DNA of 64,000 nt. It comes from Phycisphaerae bacterium. GTDB lineage: Bacteria; Planctomycetota; Phycisphaerae; UBA1845; Fen-1342. A program made the position numbers and the translations under genes. Of the stretch, positions 24,991-32,393 are shown in pieces; position 1 is the stretch's first letter; the number at the start of each line of letters is the position of its first letter. The notes below the pieces were generated by a model, which saw only the letters and a program-made list of their open reading frames with translations, was not told the DNA's origin and ran no database searches. The stretch spans positions 86,320 through 150,319 of the forward strand of contig JAUIEC010000015.1 in NCBI GenBank assembly GCA_030428945.1. The letters are read 5' to 3'.

Positions 24991-26199
24991 ATGAAGCGTT
25001 TCGTGCATGGTACCGGCCTGTTTTCGATCAGCCTGCTGCTGGGTGGCTGTCCGGTGATGGACGTCGACCCGAACATGCCCGGTTCCGGGATGTCGCAGAA
25101 CAACAACGGCACCAGCCTGACCACCGGGCAGGTCGAGACGATTGCCGAGGACATCGTCGACCAGGCCCTGGCCGATGCCGGCAGCGAGTTCGAGACGATC
25201 GCCAGCGAGGTCGCCAGCGAACTGGTCGCAGCAGCCGTGGCCGAGGCGATCGAGCAGGCGGCCCTGGCCCGCGTCTACGGCGACGGATCGGCCGGCTCGC
25301 GAATGGTCGGCGGCGACACACGCCTGGGCGACAACGGCGACATCAACACCCAGTACGAGGATTTCATCGTGCCGGAGGGCGTCACGCTGACGGTCCAGAG
25401 CGGAACGGTGATTCGCTGCACCGGCAAGTTCGAGAACCACGGCAAAATCATCGTGCAGAACGGCACCGAGGGCGGCACGCGCACCGGGACCGGCAGTTCG
25501 ACCGTGCTGGGAGCCGAACAACCGGCCGAGCCGGGCGCTTCGACGCTCGCGGCCGCCGGCGGTGAGGTCGGCGACGACAGCGGCGCGCAGAGCGGCGGCT
25601 TTCCGGGCATCGGTCTGTCGGAGTTCGAATCGCGGCAGTTGCTGGTACCGGGCATCAAGGCGGGCGGCAGCGGCGGGGCGTCGTTCAATTCCGAGGGCGG
25701 TGACGGCGGCGGATCGTTCGTCGTGATGTCTTCCGGCCCGCTGGTCAACAACGGCCTCATCATGGCCGACGGCGAGAGCGCCACGGACGGTGCCGGCGGT
25801 GGTGCCGGCGGCGTGGTCGTGCTGGCCTCGAAGACGAGCGTTGAGCAGACCGGCATCGGGATGATCACGGCCACCGGCGGTGACGGCGGCGGCGCGACCA
25901 GCGGCTCGGCCCCGGGCGGCGGCGGCAGCGGCGGGATCGTCCACATGCTGGCTCCGACGATGACGGATGCCGGCGTGGTGGTCGTCGACGGCGGCGCGGC
26001 CGGCGCGAGCGGCGCGGCCGGTTCGATCACCGACACGCTGCGAACCGGTGGCGGCGGCGGCGGCGCGACGGCCCGCAAGGGCGGCAGCGGCGGCGGCGTC
26101 GGCCTCGAAGACGGCCAGCCCAACGACCCCGGCACCGCCGGCAGCGGCGAAGCAGGCTTCTCGCTGACCAGCGAAGTGGATCCGACGGCATTGCTTTAG
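24991..26199 (+). CDS. Gly-rich lipoprotein
   Basis: 402 residues from ATG 24991 with GAGG about 9 nt upstream. The lipobox ISLLLGGC puts the lipid-modified Cys near residue 17. A coiled region (residues about 40-95, IASEVASELVAAAVAEAIEQAAL) precedes a beta-helix-like, Gly-rich C-terminal half (GAGGGAGGVVVLASKT, GGGGSGGIVHMLAP, TGGGGGGATARKGGSGGGVG). The pattern suits an outer-surface parallel beta structure. No enzymatic motif. The upstream region to the sigma gene is about 250 bp and holds a possible -10 (TACAAT, 24929-24934). Confidence 0.78.
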   Translation: MKRFVHGTGLFSISLLLGGCPVMDVDPNMPGSGMSQNNNGTSLTTGQVETIAEDIVDQALADAGSEFETIASEVASELVAAAVAEAIEQAALARVYGDGSAGSRMVGGDTRLGDNGDINTQYEDFIVPEGVTLTVQSGTVIRCTGKFENHGKIIVQNGTEGGTRTGTGSSTVLGAEQPAEPGASTLAAAGGEVGDDSGAQSGGFPGIGLSEFESRQLLVPGIKAGGSGGASFNSEGGDGGGSFVVMSSGPLVNNGLIMADGESATDGAGGGAGGVVVLASKTSVEQTGIGMITATGGDGGGATSGSAPGGGGSGGIVHMLAPTMTDAGVVVVDGGAAGASGAAGSITDTLRTGGGGGGATARKGGSGGGVGLEDGQPNDPGTAGSGEAGFSLTSEVDPTALL

Positions 26200-26202
26200 G
26201 AA

Positions 26203-26230
26203 GGGAACAGGGAACAGGGAACAGGGAACA
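26203..26230. repeat. 4 x 7-bp tandem repeat (GGGAACA)
   Basis: Four exact heptamers starting 3 bp after the upstream stop codon. Reverse-complement arrays occur at 26385-26412 and 26601-26635. The 440-bp gap 26200-26639 is made largely of repeats and has no gene I can support. Confidence 0.88.
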
Positions 26231-26350
26231 GGGGGCCCGCGGCGTCGCACCCGGGGCCGCGCAGAACGAAGCCGATCGCGGGTCTGCGAAAGACATGCGA
26301 AGACCGGGACAGCCACCTGATCCCTGTTCCTTGCTCCCTTTCCAAGGGAT

Positions 26351-26380
26351 TAGGGTGCGACGCGGCAGACCGCGCTCTCC
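26351..26380 (+). repeat. Partial copy of the 68-bp palindromic element
   Basis: Matches the left half of the element at 26428 (TAGGGTGCG then ACGCGGCAGACCGCGCT) but lacks six bases (TCATCG) and the whole right half. Confidence 0.7.
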
Positions 26381-26384
26381 CACC

Positions 26385-26412
26385 TGTTCTCGGTTCCCGG
26401 TTCCCTGTTCCC
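26385..26412. repeat. 4 x 7-bp tandem repeat (TGTTCCC type)
   Basis: Units tgttctc, ggttccc, ggttccc, tgttccc, followed by CTTCTTCAGG. The same array plus CTTCTTCAGG recurs at 26601-26643. Confidence 0.85.
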
Positions 26413-26427
26413 TTCTTCAGGGAGTAG

Positions 26428-26495
26428 GGTGCGTCATCGACGCGGCAGACCGCGCTCCCGTGAATCGCGAAAGCCCCAGGCGTCGATGCCGCACC
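26428..26495 (+). repeat. 68-bp palindromic dispersed element, copy A
   Basis: Arms GGTGCGTCATCGACGC (26428-26443) and GCGTCGATGCCGCACC (26480-26495) are reverse complements at 15 of 16 positions, separated by 36 bp. Copy B at 47123-47190 on the minus strand is also exactly 68 bp, with identical arms and 59 of 68 identical bases. No ORF. It resembles a REP/MITE-like non-coding repeat. Confidence 0.85.
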
Positions 26496-26523
26496 GCGTG
26501 GCAGCATCGTCGTCCGAAAAAGG

Positions 26524-26545
26524 GGGACAGCCACGTGGCTGTCCC
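26524..26545. repeat. 22-bp perfect palindrome
   Basis: GGGACAGCCAC followed directly by its exact reverse complement, with an A run (26517-26520) to the left and TAATAAT to the right. A half-copy GGGACAGCCAC occurs about 210 bp upstream, near 26309-26321. Confidence 0.8.
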
Positions 26546-26600
26546 TAATAATCCGTGTACCCGCTCGCAGCACGCGAAAACGCCCGATCCCTGTCCCACC

Positions 26601-26635
26601 TGTTCCCTGTTCCCTGTTCCCGGTTCCCTGTTCCC
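26601..26635. repeat. 5 x 7-bp tandem repeat (TGTTCCC)
   Basis: Units tgttccc x3, ggttccc, tgttccc, ending a few bases from the CdsA stop codon. Reverse complement of the 26203-26230 array. Confidence 0.88.
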
Positions 26636-26639
26636 TTCT

Positions 26640-27578
26640 TCAGGCCACATAGAAATATCGCGTCAGATGAAAGAACAGCGGCGCCGCGAACGCCAGCGAA
26701 TCGAATCGGTCCAGTACCCCGCCGTGGCCGGGCAGCAGGCTGCTGTAGTCCTTCACGCCGAGGTCGCGCTTGACGGCCGACATCGTCAGGTCGCCGGCGA
26801 AGCCGAGCAGGGCGGCGGTGCCGGCCATCGCGGCCGCGACCGGGACGTCGAACGGCGTCACGACCGACAGCGCCGCGCCCAGCGCGGTACTCAGGGCCAG
26901 TCCGCCAACGAAGCCCGCGACGGTCTTCTTCGGACTGACGGTCGGCGCGATCGGCGTGCGGCCGAGCAGCTTGCCGCAGACATACTGGAACACGTCGTTG
27001 CACTGCACGATCAGGATCAGGAACAGCAGCAGGCTGGCGGTCCCGGCGTAGTCCGGGATCCTGAGCAGGAGCAACGCCGGCACGTGGCTGATGAAGTACA
27101 CGCTGACCATCAGGCCCCACTGGATCTTCGCCGTGCGTTCGAGGTATCGAGTCGTGTCGCCAGCCAGCGCGATGCGGATCGGAATCAGGATGAACGCGTA
27201 GACCGGAATGAAGATCGCGAAAACCGGGTACCAGTCGATCACGATCAGGTAGTACTGCAGCGGCGTGATCACGAAGAACGCCCAGAACAGCGCGCGGTGG
27301 TCGCCGCGGCGCGTCGGGGTCAGCGTGATGAACTCGCGCAGCGCGAGAAACGAACACAGACCGAACAGCACGATCGTCGCCATCCGCCCCAGCAGCAGCG
27401 CCCCGGCAAAGGCCCCGACCATGATCCACCACGCCCGCATCCGGGCCCGCAGGTCGGCCGCCAGGGCCAGGGCCTTTTCGCCCGTCGCCCGATACGACGT
27501 CACCACCGCCGCCAGCGTGCCAAGCAGCAGGGCCGCGGCGATGCCGCCGAGCAGGTACAACAGGTACGGATCGCGCAT
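26640..27578 (-). CDS. cdsA: Phosphatidate cytidylyltransferase (CDP-diglyceride synthase)
   Basis: 312-residue membrane enzyme making CDP-diacylglycerol from CTP and phosphatidate. About eight membrane segments; the C-terminal CdsA signature is intact (SAVKRDLGVKDYSSLLPGHGG then VLDRFDS). ATG 27578 is chosen because its first base is the last base of the preceding acyltransferase stop (TGATG). The frame stays open upstream into the acyltransferase by chance. Last gene of a three-gene phospholipid operon; such CdsA/CDP-alcohol transferase pairs also occur in the E. coli ynbAB arrangement, so it could be a paralogue rather than the housekeeping enzyme. Confidence 0.92.
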   Translation of the reverse strand: MRDPYLLYLLGGIAAALLLGTLAAVVTSYRATGEKALALAADLRARMRAWWIMVGAFAGALLLGRMATIVLFGLCSFLALREFITLTPTRRGDHRALFWAFFVITPLQYYLIVIDWYPVFAIFIPVYAFILIPIRIALAGDTTRYLERTAKIQWGLMVSVYFISHVPALLLLRIPDYAGTASLLLFLILIVQCNDVFQYVCGKLLGRTPIAPTVSPKKTVAGFVGGLALSTALGAALSVVTPFDVPVAAAMAGTAALLGFAGDLTMSAVKRDLGVKDYSSLLPGHGGVLDRFDSLAFAAPLFFHLTRYFYVA

Positions 27579-28183
27579 CAGACCGACTCCCGCATGGTCA
27601 GGATCGCGGCACGCATCCGCTCCAGCAGCACTTCCTTGCGGGTCCCGTCCGGACAGTGGAGCGGCGGACCGAAGCGGACGGCCGTGATCAGCGGGATCGG
27701 CAGCAGTTCGCCCTTGGGCAGCACGCGGCCGAGGTTCTCGAGCCAGACCGGGATCAGCGGCAGGTCGGGACTGCGGCGGGCGAGGTGCCAGACGCCGGCC
27801 CGGAATTCGCCCAGCGTCTCGCCGTTGCCGCGGCCGCCTTCGGGGAAGATGACCAGCGCATCGCCGTCGTCCAGCGCGGCCCGCAACGCCGCCAGCGGGT
27901 TGTTCCGGCGGGTGACGGTTCGCCGTTCGATCAGGATCGCCCGGAAGATGTCGCCGGCCAGCCAGCGCCGCAGCGGGCCGGCCTGCCAGTAGTCGGCCGC
28001 GGCGACGAACCGCGTGCGCCGGCGGAGCAGTGCGGGCAGCGCGGCCCAGATCATCAGTGGGTCCAGGTGGCTGGCGTGATTGGCGAAGTAGATCGCCGGT
28101 CCGACCGGTGGCGGGGGCGCCAGCCAGCGGGCATGACAGCCGCACAGCAGGCGGGCGGTTCCGGCCAGGAGCGTCGCGATCAT
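27578..28183 (-). CDS. 1-acylglycerol-3-phosphate acyltransferase (PlsC-like)
   Basis: 201-residue lysophospholipid acyltransferase. The catalytic HX4D motif is NHASHLD (residues about 34-40) and the substrate-binding block is VIFPEGGRGNG. These enzymes add the second acyl chain to lysophosphatidate at the membrane. The start overlaps the preceding stop by 4 nt (ATGA) and its stop overlaps the cdsA start by 1 nt, so the operon is translationally coupled. It would supply phosphatidate to CdsA. Confidence 0.9.
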   Translation of the reverse strand: MIATLLAGTARLLCGCHARWLAPPPPVGPAIYFANHASHLDPLMIWAALPALLRRRTRFVAAADYWQAGPLRRWLAGDIFRAILIERRTVTRRNNPLAALRAALDDGDALVIFPEGGRGNGETLGEFRAGVWHLARRSPDLPLIPVWLENLGRVLPKGELLPIPLITAVRFGPPLHCPDGTRKEVLLERMRAAILTMRESV

Positions 28184-28839
28184 GCCGCTTCCAGTGTGCG
28201 GACGATCTTGATCACGCGCCGTGCGGCGGTCAGCAGCGATCCGACGACCAGCACGGCAAGCCCGATCGTCAGCGACCAGGTGCTGCCGCGCAGCGCGACC
28301 TCGATCGCGGCCCCCACGCTGGCGATGCAGAGCAGCGCCATCCGCCCGGTCTTGTCGGCCGGTCCGTCAAAGAACTGCGGCGTCCCGAGCGCGCCGCCCA
28401 GCATCCGCGTGTACGCGACAAGGACGGCGCCCGCCCCGGCCGCCCAGCCGAGCGGGATGCCCCAGGTCTCGACCGCCCCGTAGCCCGCCCCGACGAACAG
28501 CAGCAGGTCCGAGACGCGATCGGGCACGTCATTGAAGACCTCGCCCGAGGCCGTGCGGCGCCCGCCTTCGACCGCGATCAGTCCGTCGATCAGGTTGCAC
28601 AGACCGCGCAGGGCGACCAGCACCGGAACCAGCAGCAGCAGCGCGACGGCCAGCGGGACTTCGACGAAACGGGTGGCGATCAGGGCGGCGCCGGCCGCGG
28701 CCGAGAACACCACGCTGGTCAGCGAAACGGCGTTGGGCGTGATGCCGGCCCGGGCGCACCGACGGGCGAGGCGTTGAATCAGGCCGCTGTCGCGCATCCC
28801 GACCGGGCGGCGGTTGGTCGTCTGTTCGGCCTGGCTCAT
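28180..28839 (-). CDS. CDP-alcohol phosphatidyltransferase-like membrane protein with altered active-site motif
   Basis: 219-residue protein with about six membrane helices, first gene of the phospholipid operon; GGAG lies 8 nt before ATG. The family motif is DGx2ARx8Gx3Dx3D. Here it reads DGLIAV-x8-GEVFNDVPD, so the Arg is Val and the third Asp is Asn (with an Asp at the next position). The first and last Asp and both Gly are kept. This may alter metal binding or the alcohol substrate. By context it would transfer a phosphatidyl group from the CDP-diacylglycerol made by the third gene. Confidence 0.8.
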   Translation of the reverse strand: MSQAEQTTNRRPVGMRDSGLIQRLARRCARAGITPNAVSLTSVVFSAAAGAALIATRFVEVPLAVALLLLVPVLVALRGLCNLIDGLIAVEGGRRTASGEVFNDVPDRVSDLLLFVGAGYGAVETWGIPLGWAAGAGAVLVAYTRMLGGALGTPQFFDGPADKTGRMALLCIASVGAAIEVALRGSTWSLTIGLAVLVVGSLLTAARRVIKIVRTLEAA

Positions 28840-28921
28840 CGGAGCGCTCCCGCAGGGTGCGTGGACGAGCCGACATGGTACCCGCAGCGATCACATTGCG
28901 AAGCAACTTCCTGCACCATGA

Positions 28922-28964
28922 GAAAACGGATTGCGGACCGGCGTCAGCCAGATCCGCAATCCGT
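28922..28964 (-). terminator. Rho-independent terminator
   Basis: Perfect 12-bp inverted repeat ACGGATTGCGGA (28926-28937) / TCCGCAATCCGT (28953-28964) with a T run on the minus strand (complement of 28923-28926). It terminates the minus-strand gene ending at 29158. The gap 28840-29157 otherwise holds only the repeat hairpin at 29050-29089. Confidence 0.85.
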
Positions 28965-29049
28965 CATGCGCAGACCGGAGAGGTCGCCTGGGTCGTGTTT
29001 GACGGATGCAAATGAGCTGCCAAGCCGTGAAAGGTGGAAATGTGAAGGA

Positions 29050-29089
29050 GTGAAAGAGGGCGGTCTCGCGACGTTCTTCCCTCTTTCAC
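29050..29089. repeat. Inverted repeat built from 8/9-bp tandem units
   Basis: GTGAAAGAGGG (29050-29060) and CCCTCTTTCAC (29079-29089) pair perfectly around an 18-nt loop. Both arms continue into degenerate tandem units (GTGAAAGG-like on the left, CCTTTCACC-like to 29121 on the right). Confidence 0.75.
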
Positions 29090-29157
29090 CCTTTCACCCT
29101 TTCACTCTTTCACTTCTTCACCGCGGCAACAACGCAACTGGATCCATCAAACAGAGC

Positions 29158-30351
29158 CTAATCGTCGCCGCCGAAACTGCGGAGCAGGGCGGCGATGTCC
29201 AGGTTCCGCACGCCGTTTTCGAGCATCTCGTCGCGGATCGCGACGTGGTCGGTCGGCGGCGCGTCGCTCAGCGCGACCCGGACCACGCCGTTGGTCCCTT
29301 CGACGTTCGAGACTTCGAGCCACTCGACCCCGGTGCCCTCGGCGTAGCCGATCTCGATGATCGTGTCGGCCGTGTCTTCGTCGCCCTCGATGTTCTCGGC
29401 CCGCAGGACGTACGCGCCGTCGCCCATGTTCAGCACGGTGATGTCGGCCGAGTCCTCGAGCCGGTCGGCCAGCGCCAGCAGGTCTTCCGGGCTGGCCCGC
29501 CCGCGGAGGAGCGTCTCGACCAGTTCACCAAGCTGCTCGTCACCGTCGTCGAACGAGAGGGTCACATTGGGTTTGACGACGAGCGAGCTTTCGTCGGATG
29601 CGCCGGCACTGTCACGGTCGTCCGTGCTGATCCGCATGTCGATCACCAGGCCGTCGTCGCTGCCCGGCTGCGGCGTGTCGTCGGCCGGCGCGGCGTCGTC
29701 GGTGTCGTCTCCGTCCAGCAGGCCGTCGAGTTGCAACAGCACGCCGCCCTGCAGCATGCCCAGGACGAAGGCGGCTCCGGGTTCTTCGTGAAGTTCCTCG
29801 GGCAGTCCGCGCAGGTCCACGAAGGCCCAGGTGGCGTCGGCCCCGAACCCGCCCTCGATCGTCATGTCGAGGCCGAGCATGTCGGGCTCGGCGTCATCGC
29901 CGGCAAGAATCGCGAGATGGCCGTAACCGGAGCGGACGGAGACATCCTGGCTGCCGTCGAAGATGCCGGCCATCGAAACGGGCTGTTCGAAGTGGATTTC
30001 CATTTCTCCGTCGACGGCGACACCGTCGGCTTCGATCTGGCGCAGTTCGATCCGCAGCGAGTCCCACAGGCTCGTGCGCAGGCTGGTCAGGATCGTGGCG
30101 GCTTCGACACGGCTGGTGGTCGGGCCGAAGTAGATGAACGAGCCGACCGAGAGAACGACCGCGGCGGCGGCGGCAAAGCTGACAAAGCGTGGCATGCGTA
30201 GTGACCTCCGGGCAGGTCGGGCGGATTTCCAGCGGGCCCGTTCCACCGGCGTCGCGGCCTCCGGCAGTTCAACCAGTTGGCCGAGTGCCTGCAGATTCTC
30301 ATCCGTGTAGCGATCGCGTTGTGGTTCGTCGGGCATCATTGCGTCACCCAT
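29158..30351 (-). CDS. Single-span membrane protein, probable sigma-factor partner
   Basis: 397 residues if started at ATG 30351 (ATG 30339 is an alternative; both share the frame). An N-terminal cytoplasmic part of about 65 residues (DENLQALGQLVELPEA) is followed by one membrane span (FVSFAAAAAVVLSVGSFIYF) and a long acidic exported domain rich in Asp. It sits 61 bp after an ECF sigma gene on the same strand, the usual place of an anti-sigma factor, but no zf-HC2 motif is seen. Exported-domain function unknown. Confidence 0.7.
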   Translation of the reverse strand: MGDAMMPDEPQRDRYTDENLQALGQLVELPEAATPVERARWKSARPARRSLRMPRFVSFAAAAAVVLSVGSFIYFGPTTSRVEAATILTSLRTSLWDSLRIELRQIEADGVAVDGEMEIHFEQPVSMAGIFDGSQDVSVRSGYGHLAILAGDDAEPDMLGLDMTIEGGFGADATWAFVDLRGLPEELHEEPGAAFVLGMLQGGVLLQLDGLLDGDDTDDAAPADDTPQPGSDDGLVIDMRISTDDRDSAGASDESSLVVKPNVTLSFDDGDEQLGELVETLLRGRASPEDLLALADRLEDSADITVLNMGDGAYVLRAENIEGDEDTADTIIEIGYAEGTGVEWLEVSNVEGTNGVVRVALSDAPPTDHVAIRDEMLENGVRNLDIAALLRSFGGDD

Positions 30352-30412
30352 CCGCCTGCTTCGGTTCCATTCGTACGTAACAACTGTGGCCGGGCGACCC
30401 GTTGTCGCGGCC

Positions 30413-30985
30413 TCAGTCCAGGTCTCGCAGTCGCGCCCGGAGTTGCGTTCGAGCCCGGTAGAGCCGGCCCTCGATCGCGCGGCGCGTGCAGCCGTGCCGG
30501 TCCGCCAGTTCGTCATAGGACGCCCCGGCGAAGTAGTGCTCGACCAGCAGTTCCTGCTCGGGCGGGTCGAGTTCGACCACGGCCAGCAGCAACTGGTCGC
30601 GAACCTCGCGGCGGGCCAGTTCGTCCGGCGGAATCCGCTCGGATTCGAGCCGGTCGGCGACCTGCACCGCCAGGTCCGGGTCCGGCAGCGGCACGTGGGC
30701 CGGCCGGCGGGCGATCCGCCGCCAGTGGGTGTTGAGCAGGTTCTTCCCGATCGCCCGCAACCAGTGCGGAAGCTGTTCGGGGGGAACCGCCCGCCCGCTG
30801 GCGAGGGCCTGGAGCCAGACCTGCTGCATCAGGTCGCTGGCCAGATCGGCATTGCCACCCGTGCGGACCAGGAAGAAGCGGTACAGAGCGGGGGCGCAGC
30901 GGTCGTATTCCGCTTCGAGCACGTCCCGCGGTTCCGCGGTCTGGTCATATGGCACGGCAAGGCCTTGTGCAGCGCTGCGCAGCAA
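30413..30985 (-). CDS. ECF-type RNA polymerase sigma factor (second)
   Basis: 190 residues from TTG 30985, chosen because GGGAG lies 7-8 nt upstream; GTG 30955 would give 180. Region 2: ALYRFFLVRTGGNADLASDLMQQVWLQAL, PHWLRAIGKNLLNTHWRR. Region 4: LDPPEQELLVEHYFAGASYDELADRHGCTRRAIEGRLYRARTQLRARL. The frame is open further upstream but that part has no sigma similarity. Probably co-transcribed with the membrane protein that follows. Confidence 0.88.
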   Translation of the reverse strand: MLRSAAQGLAVPYDQTAEPRDVLEAEYDRCAPALYRFFLVRTGGNADLASDLMQQVWLQALASGRAVPPEQLPHWLRAIGKNLLNTHWRRIARRPAHVPLPDPDLAVQVADRLESERIPPDELARREVRDQLLLAVVELDPPEQELLVEHYFAGASYDELADRHGCTRRAIEGRLYRARTQLRARLRDLD

Positions 30986-31230
30986 GCCGATTCTCCCGTC
31001 GTCCGGGCCCCGTCTGCGACACCCGTGACTGCACGCTACCAAACGCGCCGGACCCCTGGCACCCACAAAGTTGATTTCCGAATTCCTCGGCCGCCCTCCG
31101 CCCCGCCGGTCGGGTTCGCGGAAACGGTTCGAATCTGCCACGCCGCGGGGTACCATCTCAACCAGTGGCAGGGCCGCCGGTGGATGCGGTCGCGCGTGCC
31201 GCCGGATGGAACCGCGGGGAGTTGTTCGCG

Positions 31231-32304
31231 ATGTGGGCGATGATTGCCGGGGCGCTGCTGCTGGCGGCACCGCTTGACGAAAACTGCGACCGTTGCCTGG
31301 GTGACGGACTGCTGACCTGCGCCCTGTGCGAAGGCGACTACGAGAGCGTCCTCGCCGACGTGGAATGCGAAAAATGCGGCGGCACGGGCGGCATCCTGTG
31401 CCGCACATGCAAGGGCGACAAGCGCGTCCGGTGCCGTGAATGCCACGGCGACGGACGCGTCGGCCGCCATCCCTGTATCGCCTGCCGCAAGGGTTCGGTC
31501 GGCTGTCCCACCTGCAACCAGCGCGGAACCACGGTCTGCGCGACCTGCGACGGACGCAAGGTGGTGCGCCGGCAAGGTCCCTGCCCGGCCTGCACGAAGG
31601 GGCTGATTCCCTGCCCGCGGTGCCAGCGCCGCAACGCGCTCCGCCAGCCGGAATCCGAGGTCCCGGCCTTCTTTGACGTGTTCACCCGCGCGGCCGAGCG
31701 CCGGGCGGAGGCGATGCAGGCCGCTCCGCAGCGGACGCCCGCCGAGGAACAACGGGCCCTGCGCGAATGGCTGGAAGTCAACGCCGCCCACGCCTCCGGG
31801 CTCGGGCCGGAACTGCGGCGGTACGCCGCGCGGATCGAGCGTTTCCTCGAACTGGTCCGCGAATCGACCCGGCAGCCACTGGTCTTCAACGCCGAGGGGC
31901 GGTCGACGTTCATCGCCCGGCGGGCCGGCGAACCCGTCTTCCTGGTGACGGGGGTCTCGAGCGACTTTCAGATTCCCGCCAAGAAGCGGCAGTTGCTTCG
32001 CAATCGCGGCCGGTTCGTCCTGATGCGAACGCTGGGACCGTTGCTGGAGGCGTATCAGCGGGCATTTGCCGACTCGGAATCGACCGCCTTCGGGGTCCTG
32101 CTCTACTACGGGCCGGCCAACCTGCCCGACAATGACCGGGGCAAGCCGATCGGGATCGAGGCCGTCGCGATCGTGGTCCCGTCGAACGTCTGCAACGGGT
32201 ATGTCAGCGGGCGCTTCTCGCTGGCCGACGTGCTGAAAAAGAGTGACTGCTTCCAGGCTGGCACCGAACGCAAACTCGGGCTCGCCCGGATCGAGTGGGA
32301 CTGA
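31231..32304 (+). CDS. Exported protein with ten CxxC zinc-knuckle-like motifs
   Basis: 357 residues from ATG 31231 (GGGGAG about 10 nt upstream); an upstream in-frame ATG at 31165 lacks an RBS. A short hydrophobic N-terminus (MWAMIAGALLLAA) looks like a signal peptide. Residues about 20-145 contain ten CxxC pairs, many as CxxCxGxG (CDRCLGDG, CEKCGGTG, CRECHGDG), like the DnaJ central zinc domain but longer. The rest is a helical segment and an alpha/beta domain ending in a beta-rich region. Zn-rich, DnaJ-like clusters are usually cytoplasmic, so an exported version is unusual. Function unknown. Confidence 0.78.
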   Translation: MWAMIAGALLLAAPLDENCDRCLGDGLLTCALCEGDYESVLADVECEKCGGTGGILCRTCKGDKRVRCRECHGDGRVGRHPCIACRKGSVGCPTCNQRGTTVCATCDGRKVVRRQGPCPACTKGLIPCPRCQRRNALRQPESEVPAFFDVFTRAAERRAEAMQAAPQRTPAEEQRALREWLEVNAAHASGLGPELRRYAARIERFLELVRESTRQPLVFNAEGRSTFIARRAGEPVFLVTGVSSDFQIPAKKRQLLRNRGRFVLMRTLGPLLEAYQRAFADSESTAFGVLLYYGPANLPDNDRGKPIGIEAVAIVVPSNVCNGYVSGRFSLADVLKKSDCFQAGTERKLGLARIEWD

Positions 32305-32360
32305 AGCCGCCCGGCCTGCCGCGCTGCGCGTCTGCCCGGCGACGCGGCCCCAGGGGTGGT

Positions 32361-32393
32361 CCCTCGCTCCGTGGCTCCGTCGCTCCCTTGGCT
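32361..32393. repeat. 4 x 8-bp degenerate tandem repeat
   Basis: Units ccctcgct, ccgtggct, ccgtcgct, cccttggct between two convergent genes, reaching the LysE stop codon. Same flavour as the 4397-4436 array. Confidence 0.65.

Noticed and set aside
26200..26639. Insertion sequence remnant
   Set aside because: No transposase fragment or target-site duplication is visible; short repeats and palindromes explain the region.
26295..27992. Long plus-strand open frame across the repeat cluster and cdsA
   Set aside because: It translates tandem repeats and the antisense of cdsA/plsC; no domain is present.
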